A stretch of 64,000 nt of DNA, taken from SLSG01 sp964477035 (GTDB taxonomy: Bacteria; Bacteroidota; Bacteroidia; Bacteroidales; UBA7960). Shown here one piece after another: positions 1 to 7,809 of the stretch. Both the position numbers and the translations under genes were made by a program. Below the pieces are notes generated by a model. That model saw nothing but the letters and a program-made list of their open reading frames with translations, did not search any database and was not told the DNA's origin. Each line of letters opens with the position of its first letter. Within the stretch, counting starts at the first letter, position 1. Location: positions 85,210 through 149,209 of the forward strand of contig CAYZCW010000008.1 of the NCBI GenBank assembly GCA_964477035.1, written 5' to 3'.

Positions 1-535
1 TGAACAGGGCCTGATCAGGCTGTCGTACCTCCTGCTGCAAGGCATCCAGCAAAGGATGGCCCACAAAGTCCACCGCCATCCCCCGGTCGGCGTAAAAGGC
101 CTTCTCGAAGGGCAGGATCACCATCATTTTGTCCACATCCCGGCGGATCCGCTTCACCCGGTTTTGTTTCCAGGCCCATACCTGGGGCGAGATGTAATAA
201 GCCACGGGGATGCCGGCTTCACGGGCAAAGGAGGCCATGCGCAGGTTGAAGCCGGGATAGTCGACCAGGATGAGCACATCGGGCTGCCAGTCCAGCAGAT
301 CCCGCTTGCACAGCCGCAGGTTTCCCAGCACCGTGCGAAGGTTCATCACCACCTCTGCAAAGCCCATGAAAGCAAGGTCGCGGATATGGCGGACCACCTC
401 CCCGCCCTCTCCTTGCATGCGGTCGCCGCCCCAGACCCGGAACCGGGCCCCGGGGTCATTTTCCCTGATGGCCCGCATCAGGTTGGCCGCATGCAGGTCG
501 CCCGAGGCCTCCCCGGCAATGATGTAGTATTTCAT
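1..535 (-). CDS. lpxB: Lipid-A-disaccharide synthase LpxB (partial, C-terminus off the left edge)
   Basis: GT19 glycosyltransferase that joins UDP-diacylglucosamine to lipid X at the inner membrane during lipid A synthesis. Only the first 178 residues are visible, about half of the usual length; the rest lies left of the window. Seen: the N-terminal GEASGDLHAANL signature at residues 8-19, YISPQVWAWK at 114-123 and FVGHPL at 157-162. The ATG overlaps the TAA of the preceding small membrane gene (TAATG), so translation is probably coupled. The surE-membrane protein-lpxB order is familiar in Bacteroidota. Identification is firm; only the missing half is unknown. Confidence 0.95.
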   Translation of the reverse strand, partial: MKYYIIAGEASGDLHAANLMRAIRENDPGARFRVWGGDRMQGEGGEVVRHIRDLAFMGFAEVVMNLRTVLGNLRLCKRDLLDWQPDVLILVDYPGFNLRMASFAREAGIPVAYYISPQVWAWKQNRVKRIRRDVDKMMVILPFEKAFYADRGMAVDFVGHPLLDALQQEVRQPDQALF

Positions 536-810
536 TACAGGAACAGATAAAAGAAAACCCCGGCATACACGAATGTGACCAGCAGGATGCCGCGGCCTGT
601 GCGGTCATACTTCAGGTTCACCATATAGTACCGGAACACGATGAAGTTTGAGAACAGGGCAAGCAGCATCATGGTGGAATCCCTCAGCATGAGGGAGCCG
701 TCGGGCTTGCTTCCGAACTGCTGCAGGACAAGCCACAGCAAGAGGTAGCCAAGGGGAGGCAACACGAGCGCCAGGCCGATGCCCAGACCCCAGTTATCTT
801 TTTTCAGCAT
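535..810 (-). CDS. Small three-helix membrane protein between surE and lpxB
   Basis: Predicted 91-residue inner-membrane protein of unknown function. Three hydrophobic stretches are visible at about residues 9-29, 43-62 and 74-91, joined by short polar loops; there is no signal peptide or catalytic motif. The chosen ATG (MLKKDNWG) lies inside the 3' end of surE, overlapping it by 17 bases, and the stop overlaps the lpxB start. This tight packing argues for a real, translationally coupled gene. A role linked to lipid A synthesis or envelope assembly is inferred only from position. Confidence 0.8.
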   Translation of the reverse strand: MLKKDNWGLGIGLALVLPPLGYLLLWLVLQQFGSKPDGSLMLRDSTMMLLALFSNFIVFRYYMVNLKYDRTGRGILLVTFVYAGVFFYLFL

Positions 811-1573
811 CCAGGTTCCATTTTTGCAGTTCGGGAAGCAGGTCGTGTGCCGTGAAGTCGAACTGTATGGGCACGACCGATACATACTTGTTCTCCAGGG
901 CCCACTCATCCGTTTCATTGGAGTTTTCATGCAGGCTGAAGCGGCCCGTGAGCCAGAAATAATCCTTGCCCCTGGGGTCCTGCCGGTGATCAAACTCCTC
1001 TTCCCAGTTGGCACGTGCCTGCCGGCACACCCTCACCCCTTCGATCTCGTTCTCCGGGACAGCCGGGATGTTCACATTCAGGCAGATCCCACTGGGCAGG
1101 CCTTTCTTCAGGACGGTCCGGGCGATCTGCTGCACATAGCGTTTGCCGGAGAGAAAGTCGGCATCGAACCGGTAGTCCAGCAGGGAGAATCCGATGGAAG
1201 GAATGCCCTCCATGGCGCCTTCGATGGCGGCCGACATCGTCCCGCTGTAAATGACGTTGATGGAGGCATTGGACCCGTGGTTGATGCCCGATACCAACAG
1301 GTCGGGCTTGCGGTGCAGCACCTTGTTGACGGCCAGTTTGACACAGTCGACCGGGGTGCCGCTGCAACTGTATTCCTGGTGTCCGCCGTCCACGGTGATC
1401 CGCTCCAGGCGCAGGGGGTTGACGATGGTGACGGCATGTCCCATGCCGCTTTGCGGCTTGTCGGGCGCCACGACCACGACCTCACCCAGCTCCAGCATGA
1501 ACTGCACCAGGTGACGGATGCCCGGGGCCATCACGCCATCGTCGTTCGTTATCAGAATCACAGGTTTTTTCAT
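794..1573 (-). CDS. surE: 5'/3'-nucleotidase SurE
   Basis: Metal-dependent phosphatase that removes 5' or 3' phosphates from nucleoside monophosphates, in the cytoplasm. The 259-residue length is normal. The N-terminal ILITNDDGVMAPGI segment carries the paired aspartates D11 and D12 of the SurE metal site, and the conserved SGINHGSNAS and YSGTMSAAIEG motifs follow at about residues 95-120. It is the first gene of a run with the small membrane gene and lpxB. Nothing is missing. Confidence 0.95.
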   Translation of the reverse strand: MKKPVILITNDDGVMAPGIRHLVQFMLELGEVVVVAPDKPQSGMGHAVTIVNPLRLERITVDGGHQEYSCSGTPVDCVKLAVNKVLHRKPDLLVSGINHGSNASINVIYSGTMSAAIEGAMEGIPSIGFSLLDYRFDADFLSGKRYVQQIARTVLKKGLPSGICLNVNIPAVPENEIEGVRVCRQARANWEEEFDHRQDPRGKDYFWLTGRFSLHENSNETDEWALENKYVSVVPIQFDFTAHDLLPELQKWNLDAEKR

Positions 1574-1670
1574 CGGATGGATCTTTCAGGGGGGCCCGGT
1601 CCGGAACCCCGCCACAAAGCTACTAAGAATCCGGCTTGATCCGACAATTTAAGGCGCTGCGAACCGCCGA

Positions 1671-2249
1671 TCAGACCTTGGTCACCCCCCCCGACACAAT
1701 GAACTTCATGACCTCGGATGCCGGGACCTGCAAAGGCTCCACATGGGTGGCCGGCACCACGAACAGGTTTCCCGAGAAATTGTAGGAGTGCGGCAAATAC
1801 ACGGCCACCAGGTCCTCCCCCATGCCGATGGGCCCGAGGTCCTCCTCCGTGATAAAGCCCAGTTTGTACACCCTGTTTTCGCGGTTCATGAGCACCCTGA
1901 CCGGCCGGGTAAACTTCTTTTTCTGTCCGACAAATGCCGACATCAGGTCATTCAGGGCCGAATACAGGATCTTAAACAAGGGGATGCGGTCGAGCAGGCG
2001 GTTGAGCCAACGCGACAGGGGTGTCCGTATCAGGAAGGATCCGACAAAGCCGGTCAGGGTGATGCCCGCCAGCACGAGCAACAGGCCCAGCCCGGGAATA
2101 TGCAGCGGGACCAGGCCGTCCACGTAACGAATGACCCGGTAGACCACATACAGGGTGATGGAAAGGGGGGCGATCAGCAACAGACCCTGCAGGAAATAGT
2201 TCCCGGTCTTGCGGCCAATGCGCCGGAGCAACAGGTGTTTTCGGTTCAT
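1671..2249 (-). CDS. DUF502 family membrane protein
   Basis: A 192-residue inner-membrane protein resembling the DUF502 family, whose function is unknown. Two hydrophobic segments at about residues 19-41 and 52-74 are followed by a soluble domain with the family-like IPLFKILYSALNDL stretch after the second helix and a beta-rich C-terminal half (LGFITEEDLGPIGMGEDLVAVYLP). It is transcribed alone, about 100 bases upstream of surE, and divergently from the metallopeptidase gene. The family is associated with membranes; no reaction can be assigned. Confidence 0.8.
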   Translation of the reverse strand: MNRKHLLLRRIGRKTGNYFLQGLLLIAPLSITLYVVYRVIRYVDGLVPLHIPGLGLLLVLAGITLTGFVGSFLIRTPLSRWLNRLLDRIPLFKILYSALNDLMSAFVGQKKKFTRPVRVLMNRENRVYKLGFITEEDLGPIGMGEDLVAVYLPHSYNFSGNLFVVPATHVEPLQVPASEVMKFIVSGGVTKV

Positions 2250-2270
2250 GGCTTAACGTTTTTTAACGCG

Positions 2271-2283
2271 TGCCAAATTGGCA
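2271..2283. promoter_or_regulatory. 13-bp perfect palindrome in a divergent promoter region
   Basis: TGCCAAATTGGCA reads the same on both strands around one central base. It sits 22 bases upstream of the DUF502 start, in the 158-base region between two divergent genes, where a regulator could act on both. A protein-binding role is inferred from symmetry and place only; one short palindrome may occur by chance. Confidence 0.3.
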
Positions 2284-2407
2284 CTAAATGGTTGACTGGC
2301 CTGCTTTTTGAGCGGCCATCAAAAAACAAATGTAATCATTCAGGGCATTGTCCTGACAGTCCGTCGGCGGACTGCATTCATTGCCAAACACGCAAACCTC
2401 AATAAAA

Positions 2408-3085
2408 ATGGAAATATTCATCATTTTCGGTGTGTTCATGCTGTTGAGCTGGATGGTCTCCTCCCGGCTCAAATCCCGTTTTGCCAAATATTCACGCATG
2501 CCCCTGCGCTCCGGCCTTTCCGGCCGCGAGGTGGCCGAGCGCATGCTGGAAGATCACGGGGTGGCAGGCGTGCGCGTCATTTCCACCCCCGGGCGGCTCA
2601 CCGACCATTACAACCCGGCGGACCGCACCGTGAACCTCAGTCCGGAGGTGTACCAGGGCCGCAGCATCGCCGCGGCGGCGGTTGCCGCCCACGAGTGCGG
2701 ACATGCCGTCCAGCATGCCAGGGCGTACGCCTTTCTGAAGATGCGGTCCACCCTCGTTCCCGTGGTCAGCATCAGCTCCAAATACATGCAGTGGGTGCTT
2801 CTCCTGGGCATCCTGACGGTGGAAACCATGCCCGGGCTGCTGCTGGCCGGAATCGTCATGTTCGCCATGACCACCCTGTTCAGCTTCGTCACCCTGCCCG
2901 TGGAGTTTGATGCCACCCGGCGGGCACTTGCCTGGCTGACCGATACGGGCATGACTTCCGGGCAGGAGCATGAACATGCCAGGGACGCCCTGAAATGGGC
3001 CGCCCTCACCTATGTGGTGGCCGCCCTGGCATCCCTGGCCACCCTGATGTACTACATCATGATCTTCATGGGCAGGAGGAACTGA
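2408..3085 (+). CDS. Zinc-dependent membrane metallopeptidase (YugP/Zn-peptidase 2 type)
   Basis: A 225-residue neutral zinc metallopeptidase anchored in the inner membrane. Seen: an N-terminal helix (residues 1-20), a protease-type HECGH zinc motif with H95, E96 and H99, then two or three hydrophobic segments (about 120-160 and 195-220) around a PVEFDATRRAL stretch that follows the pattern of the family's third-ligand region. The start was set at MEIFIIFG because an in-frame start further upstream would add a polar stretch before the anchor. It is transcribed toward maf, from which it is separated by a strong hairpin. The natural substrate of this family is not known. Confidence 0.85.
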   Translation: MEIFIIFGVFMLLSWMVSSRLKSRFAKYSRMPLRSGLSGREVAERMLEDHGVAGVRVISTPGRLTDHYNPADRTVNLSPEVYQGRSIAAAAVAAHECGHAVQHARAYAFLKMRSTLVPVVSISSKYMQWVLLLGILTVETMPGLLLAGIVMFAMTTLFSFVTLPVEFDATRRALAWLTDTGMTSGQEHEHARDALKWAALTYVVAALASLATLMYYIMIFMGRRN

Positions 3086-3119
3086 CAGGTGAGGGGAACG
3101 GATACCCCCCCATACGCCT

Positions 3120-3157
3120 GCTGTCAGCCGGTCGCCGGGCGGCGACCGGCTGACAGC
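3120..3157. terminator. Perfect 17-bp stem-loop between convergent genes, covering the maf stop codon
   Basis: Two 17-base arms (3120-3136 and 3141-3157) are exact reverse complements around the loop GGGC. The hairpin sits between the metallopeptidase gene and maf and includes the last codons and stop of maf. No T-run follows on either strand, so it is either a Rho-type or stem-only bidirectional terminator, or an RNA-stabilising 3' structure. The structure is certain; the function is inferred. Confidence 0.6.
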
Positions 3158-3741
3158 ATTTCCTTCAGAACACCATAAAGACGCGGCACGGGCAGGCCCA
3201 CCACATTCAGGTAACACCCCCTGACCTCTTCGATGCCCACCGCCCCGATCCATTCCTGTATGCCGTAGGCCCCTGCCTTGTCAAAGGGGCTGAATTGCCG
3301 GATATAATAATCCATCTCGTTATCCTCCAGCGGGCGGAACCGCACCCGGGTCGTTTCATGAAAGACCATGGTTTGATCCCGGTGGCGGATACAGACTCCC
3401 GTGAGAACGCGGTGCCAGCGGCCGGACAACTGCCGCAGCATGCGCATGGCCTCCTCCGCATCTCCTGGTTTGTTCAGGATGTGGCTCCGGTCGGCCACCA
3501 CAGTATCGGCGGTGATGACCACCACACGGGGATCGATCAATTCGTTGCCGAAAAACCCGGCCTTCTCCCGGCACAGGTGGGTGACCACCCGGGCCGGGGC
3601 CCACCCGCGGGGAACCTCCTCGGAAAACGGTGCCGTCAGCACCCGGAAGGGTATCCCGGTACGGGCCATCAGCTCCTTGCGGCGGGGAGACTGCGACCCC
3701 AGGATGATATCAAAGGATTTGACCAGCTCTAAAAACACCAT
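3124..3741 (-). CDS. maf: Maf family nucleoside triphosphate pyrophosphatase
   Basis: Hydrolyses non-canonical or specific nucleoside triphosphates (dTTP/UTP in the main bacterial branch) to the monophosphate. The 205-residue protein has the substrate-binding SQSPRRKEL motif at residues 16-24 and the catalytic ITADTVV aspartate D79, plus the late FDKAGAYGIQ motif at about residue 155, all expected of Maf. The C-terminal tail (AGRRPATG) is encoded by the long hairpin described separately. It lies 4 bases downstream of the UbiA-type gene, so the two are probably one transcript. Confidence 0.93.
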   Translation of the reverse strand: MVFLELVKSFDIILGSQSPRRKELMARTGIPFRVLTAPFSEEVPRGWAPARVVTHLCREKAGFFGNELIDPRVVVITADTVVADRSHILNKPGDAEEAMRMLRQLSGRWHRVLTGVCIRHRDQTMVFHETTRVRFRPLEDNEMDYYIRQFSPFDKAGAYGIQEWIGAVGIEEVRGCYLNVVGLPVPRLYGVLKEMLSAGRRPATG

Positions 3742-3745
3742 AGGC

Positions 3746-4687
3746 TCAGGAATAATACATGGGGAAAAAGGCCATAGACAGGATCCCGGCCAGCATCATG
3801 GCCTTTGCGGCCAGTTGCAGGCGGCGGCACTGTGCCACGGAAGAGGACTTCGGAAGGGCGGCCAGCAGGATCAGGAGCAGCACCTGCACCAGGGCCAGCC
3901 AGAGGACGATGGCCCATGCCCCCCTGGTGGACAGCAGGACCTGAAAACCGCCGGTCATCAACAGCAGCAGCAGGGCCAGGCCCGCCACTACCCGGCGGGC
4001 GGAAGCCAGGCCCCAGGCGATGGGGATGCTCCGGCAGCCCGTACGAAGGTCGCCCGGCAGGTCCTGCATGTCTTTGATCACCTCACGCAAGAAAGTAGAC
4101 ACCAGGGCAAAGCCAGCGTAAAACAAGGCCAGCAACGCCGCCTCCCGCCGCAAAGGTGCCGAAGCCCCCTCCCTGACGGCCCCTGCATGCATTTCAGCGT
4201 ACCATACCAGAAGGATCACCAGGGCGGCCAGCAGGGACACGATCAGGTTGCCCGTCACCAAACGCCTTTTATAGCGTATGGCATAGGCCCACAGCAAGGC
4301 CGGCACGGCGGCAAAAACGGGCATCAGGAGCCACTGCCGGAGGCGGACCGCAAGCAGGATTCCCACCGAAAATCCTGTAATATTCAACAGTTTGTGAGAA
4401 AAAATGACCTGGGCGCGGCTGAGATGCCTGCCCACCACCATGCGGTGGGGCTTGTTGATCCGGTCGGTGCGCAGGTCAAAATAGTCATTGATGGCATAGC
4501 CGGCAGCGGCCAGCATCAGGGTGGCTGCAAGAAGCAGGAGGAACCAGGCATGGGTCATGCCGGGGGGTACCCCATGGATGGCCAGCAGGGGAATCAGGAC
4601 AAAATAGCGGAACAAGGCCTGTGTGCCGGCAAGCATCAGGAGGTTGGGCCAGCGGAACAGAACCACAAAGGAGCGGAGATTGTTCAT
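3746..4687 (-). CDS. UbiA family prenyltransferase
   Basis: Polytopic inner-membrane prenyltransferase of 313 residues that moves an isoprenoid chain onto an acceptor. Both magnesium-diphosphate motifs are visible: NDYFDLRTD (N67, D68, D71, D75) and DMQDLPGD (D206, D209, D213). About eight to nine hydrophobic helices follow the family pattern. In Bacteroidota, proteins of this type beside maf and a KdsC-like phosphatase are usually annotated as geranylgeranylglycerol-phosphate geranylgeranyltransferases; the acceptor cannot be read from sequence, so quinone or lipid synthesis are both possible. Confidence 0.85.
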   Translation of the reverse strand: MNNLRSFVVLFRWPNLLMLAGTQALFRYFVLIPLLAIHGVPPGMTHAWFLLLLAATLMLAAAGYAINDYFDLRTDRINKPHRMVVGRHLSRAQVIFSHKLLNITGFSVGILLAVRLRQWLLMPVFAAVPALLWAYAIRYKRRLVTGNLIVSLLAALVILLVWYAEMHAGAVREGASAPLRREAALLALFYAGFALVSTFLREVIKDMQDLPGDLRTGCRSIPIAWGLASARRVVAGLALLLLLMTGGFQVLLSTRGAWAIVLWLALVQVLLLILLAALPKSSSVAQCRRLQLAAKAMMLAGILSMAFFPMYYS

Positions 4688-4706
4688 GCAACAGCAAGAA
4701 TGAGAC

Positions 4707-5228
4707 TTACCAGTGAAAACCGTCGTCGTCGAACCAGGTCCCCTGCACTTTCATCACCTGCTCCAACACGTCCCGGACACATCCCTGCCCGCCGGCCTTG
4801 TCTGAGATATAGGCAGAAACGGATTTGATCTCCTCGGCTGCATCTGCAGGACAGGCCGCCACACCCACACGCGTCATCACCTCATAATCGGGCACGTCGT
4901 CCCCCATGTACAACACCTCTTCGGGTTTCACCCCGTTTTCCTCCATAAGCCGCTCAAAAACACTCAGTTTGTGGCCAACCCCCAGAAAGATCTCCTCCAC
5001 CCCCAGGGTGGAGAAACGCCGGCGGACGGCCTCACACCGCCCACCTGAGATGATGATGATCCGGTAACCCTTGCGCACGGCCAGCTGCAGGGCATAGCCA
5101 TCCTTGACGTTCATGCTGCGCAGCATCTCCCCATCGGGGGTCAGCAGGACGATGCCATCGGTCATCACCCCGTCCACGTCAAAAATAAATGTGGTTACCG
5201 ACGAAAGAAGCTGCTTGTAACTGCTCAT
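4707..5228 (-). CDS. HAD-family phosphatase, KdsC-like
   Basis: A 173-residue soluble HAD phosphatase without a cap domain, like KdsC, which dephosphorylates 3-deoxy-D-manno-octulosonate 8-phosphate for the LPS core. Seen: the nucleophile motif FDVDGVMTDG near residue 17, the IIISGGR motif near 59, and the acidic MGDDVPDYE motif near 110. The start at MSSYKQ uses the first ATG; a TTG six bases earlier is less likely. It precedes the UbiA gene by 19 bases, so phosphatase, prenyltransferase and Maf form one run. KdsC identity rests on family resemblance; a general sugar-phosphate phosphatase is the alternative. Confidence 0.8.
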   Translation of the reverse strand: MSSYKQLLSSVTTFIFDVDGVMTDGIVLLTPDGEMLRSMNVKDGYALQLAVRKGYRIIIISGGRCEAVRRRFSTLGVEEIFLGVGHKLSVFERLMEENGVKPEEVLYMGDDVPDYEVMTRVGVAACPADAAEEIKSVSAYISDKAGGQGCVRDVLEQVMKVQGTWFDDDGFHW

Positions 5229-5327
5229 GACCAATGCGGTGTTTGATGGAAAGCCGCCCCCTTGCGGGGATGGGACAGGCGTAAAAATAGGGAAAATTTG
5301 TCAAACGCAAGGCCCAGGCAGCACCGG

Positions 5328-7733
5328 TCAGGCCTTTTCAGAAGAGGCACCCCGGCTGCGCCACCTTCGGACAAAGGCGATGAGAAATCCGGTGAGCATC
5401 ACCAGGATGCTTAGCCACAACAGGTTGATATAAGGGAACAGCACCGTTTTGATGACGATGAATGACGGCCGGTCCTCATACACCTCCAGCAGGATGGTGA
5501 AGGGGGTGTCGGTCACATTCCTGAAACGGAACCTCAGGTCCAGGTCCCGGATGCCATCGTCCTCATGAAACAGGAACCCGTCCCTGACCACCATCACCGG
5601 GCTGGCCTGGTACTGCTGGCCGAAATGGGTGTAGACCTCCAGGTGTGCGGTGAGGCGGATGTCGTCGGGGTCTACGGTCCCATCCGACGAGACACCTGAT
5701 TCCAGGCCCCTAAGCACCAGGTGGTTGTTGCCCAGATGCACGGTATCGTTCACGGCCAGGGTCAGGGCCTCCGCCAGGACCGCCTCCCCCGGGGAGAGGT
5801 CCCTCTCCAGGTCGGCAAAGGTGATATAGGTAAAGATGTCGCGCAGGGGGTAGACCTTGGTGTAGGGCTCATAGACATTGCCCATGCGTTCGTTGAGCCT
5901 GATGGAGGGAAACGCGCTGAAAACCCTGTAGAACGCCCCGTCCCTGTTTTCCTTCAGAAAGTCGACCTGGTAGCGGATGAGGTTGCCTTCCCGCTGGTTG
6001 CCGGTATAGACCACATGGTACTCCCCCATGGGAAGCACTTCGCCCTGGATCAACAGAAGGTTCTCATCTTCCGCCAGCTGCTGCCCCAGGCTGTAGCCCG
6101 AGGTGTTGCGGGAGATGGTGGTCTTCTGAGAAAAGGTCAGGACCACGGCCAGCAGGAACAGGGCCATGCCCAGATGACTGACAACGGCCCCCGTGCCGGC
6201 CAGCTTCCTGCGGAAGCGCAGCAAAAGATCGAGGGAGGAAAAAAGGGCAAACAGGGAGGCAAACAGCATCAGCAGGTGGTCGGCAGCCCTGACGCCTGTC
6301 AGTATAGACAACAGGACGGTCCCCGCCAGGGCGAGGACCAGGGAGAGGGACAGGCTCCGGACGAAGGGCGCCAGGGAGTTGCTGCCCCAGCGTATGAAAT
6401 GGGTCAGGGCGATCAGCAGGGCGATCACCACGGCGAAAGGCAGCTGCCAGGTATTATAGTGGGTGACCGGATCCAGGGGCGGTGTCAGGGAAGTGCCGGC
6501 CAGGCGGTTCAGGACCGGGATGGAGGTGGAGAAAAAGATCTGAAAGGCCGAAAGCACCAGGACAAGGGCCCCCACAAAAAGCCAGAATTCCCGCGTGAAG
6601 GGTTCTTCGTTGTCCCTCGGGGGCAGTTTGCCGACATGCCTGGCCAGCAGGTAGGCCGCGGCCAGCACCAGGACCAGGATGTAGGAAAGGATATGCCTTC
6701 CCATGCCGTCATTGCCGAAGGAATGCACCGAGGTCTCGCTCAGGACCCCGCTGCGCGTCAGGTAAGTAGCGTAAACGACCAGCACGAAAGACAGGATGAT
6801 GAATAAAAAGCCCGGGAAGTAGCTGTTCCGTTTATTTTTCGACACCAGCATCAGGTGCAGGGCAGCCACCAGAACCAGCCAGGGCACCAGGGAGGCGTTC
6901 TCAATGGGATCCCAGGCCCAGAAACCTCCGAAGGTAAGGGATTCATAGGCCCACACCCCACCCAGCAGGATGCCGATCCCCAGGAAGAACACCCCGAGGA
7001 TGGTCCATGGCAGGGCCGGGCGGATCCAATCATGGAACCTGCGTTGCCACAGGGCGGCCATCGCATAGGAAAATGGCACCAGGACGGAAGCATATCCGAT
7101 GAAGGTAAACGGAGGATGCGACAGCATCCAGAAGTTGCGCAGCAAGGGGTTCAGCCCGTTGCCATCTGTCACCTGGGCCAGGTAGGCGGGGTTGGAGAAA
7201 AAGGGATTGTCCAGGTTTTCGGCCGACTCCCTCAGCAACAGGAAGGGACTCATGCCGATGTCCAGACCGCCCAGGCGGACACCCAGCACCATCGACACCA
7301 TGAACACCTGGGACAGCGCCATAAAGGTCATCACGGGGGGCGTCCACTCCCTTGCATGCCGGATCAACAACAGCCCAAAAGCGGCCTGGCAGAGGATCCA
7401 GAAGAGGAAGCTGCCTTCCTGTCCCGCCCAGAATGCCGCGAGCACATAGCCTATCCCCAGGTCATTTTCCACATGCACCCAGACATAGCGGTACTCATAA
7501 AAACGGCCGACCAGGATCATGAGCAGCATCAGGGAGGCCACCCCCACCATCAGGCTGTGAAACTGAAACGACCGCCTTCCCCAGTGGGCCCATTGCCGGC
7601 CATCGGTTCGCCGGCTGCCTGATGCCAGAAAAAAGGAAATCAGGGATATCAGGGCCGCCAGAAAGGCCATGACCAGGGCAAAATGGCCCAGTTGGCCGGG
7701 CAGCAGGTGTTCTCCTGTATACTGGATGTCCAT
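5328..7733 (-). CDS. Cytochrome c biogenesis protein, CcmF/CcsA type
   Basis: Large polytopic protein (801 residues) that handles haem delivery or ligation during maturation of c-type cytochromes. Seen: about 14 hydrophobic helices, the HPP motif (206-208, in a LNPLLRNFWMLSHPP context) and the tryptophan-rich haem-handling motif GGFWAWDPIENAS at 269-281, both diagnostic of CcmF. A soluble beta-rich extracytoplasmic section at about 590-760 precedes a last helix. The start is MDIQYTGEH; the ATG is the first one giving a sensible N-terminus. It implies respiration with c-type cytochromes. No other ccm gene lies in the window. Confidence 0.9.
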   Translation of the reverse strand: MDIQYTGEHLLPGQLGHFALVMAFLAALISLISFFLASGSRRTDGRQWAHWGRRSFQFHSLMVGVASLMLLMILVGRFYEYRYVWVHVENDLGIGYVLAAFWAGQEGSFLFWILCQAAFGLLLIRHAREWTPPVMTFMALSQVFMVSMVLGVRLGGLDIGMSPFLLLRESAENLDNPFFSNPAYLAQVTDGNGLNPLLRNFWMLSHPPFTFIGYASVLVPFSYAMAALWQRRFHDWIRPALPWTILGVFFLGIGILLGGVWAYESLTFGGFWAWDPIENASLVPWLVLVAALHLMLVSKNKRNSYFPGFLFIILSFVLVVYATYLTRSGVLSETSVHSFGNDGMGRHILSYILVLVLAAAYLLARHVGKLPPRDNEEPFTREFWLFVGALVLVLSAFQIFFSTSIPVLNRLAGTSLTPPLDPVTHYNTWQLPFAVVIALLIALTHFIRWGSNSLAPFVRSLSLSLVLALAGTVLLSILTGVRAADHLLMLFASLFALFSSLDLLLRFRRKLAGTGAVVSHLGMALFLLAVVLTFSQKTTISRNTSGYSLGQQLAEDENLLLIQGEVLPMGEYHVVYTGNQREGNLIRYQVDFLKENRDGAFYRVFSAFPSIRLNERMGNVYEPYTKVYPLRDIFTYITFADLERDLSPGEAVLAEALTLAVNDTVHLGNNHLVLRGLESGVSSDGTVDPDDIRLTAHLEVYTHFGQQYQASPVMVVRDGFLFHEDDGIRDLDLRFRFRNVTDTPFTILLEVYEDRPSFIVIKTVLFPYINLLWLSILVMLTGFLIAFVRRWRSRGASSEKA

Positions 7734-7809
7734 ACCTTTGTCAGTTCTTTGTTTGGAGAAGGCAAATGTAATGCAAATAGGCCACATGCTGCCTGCCGCC
7801 TTTGGCATC

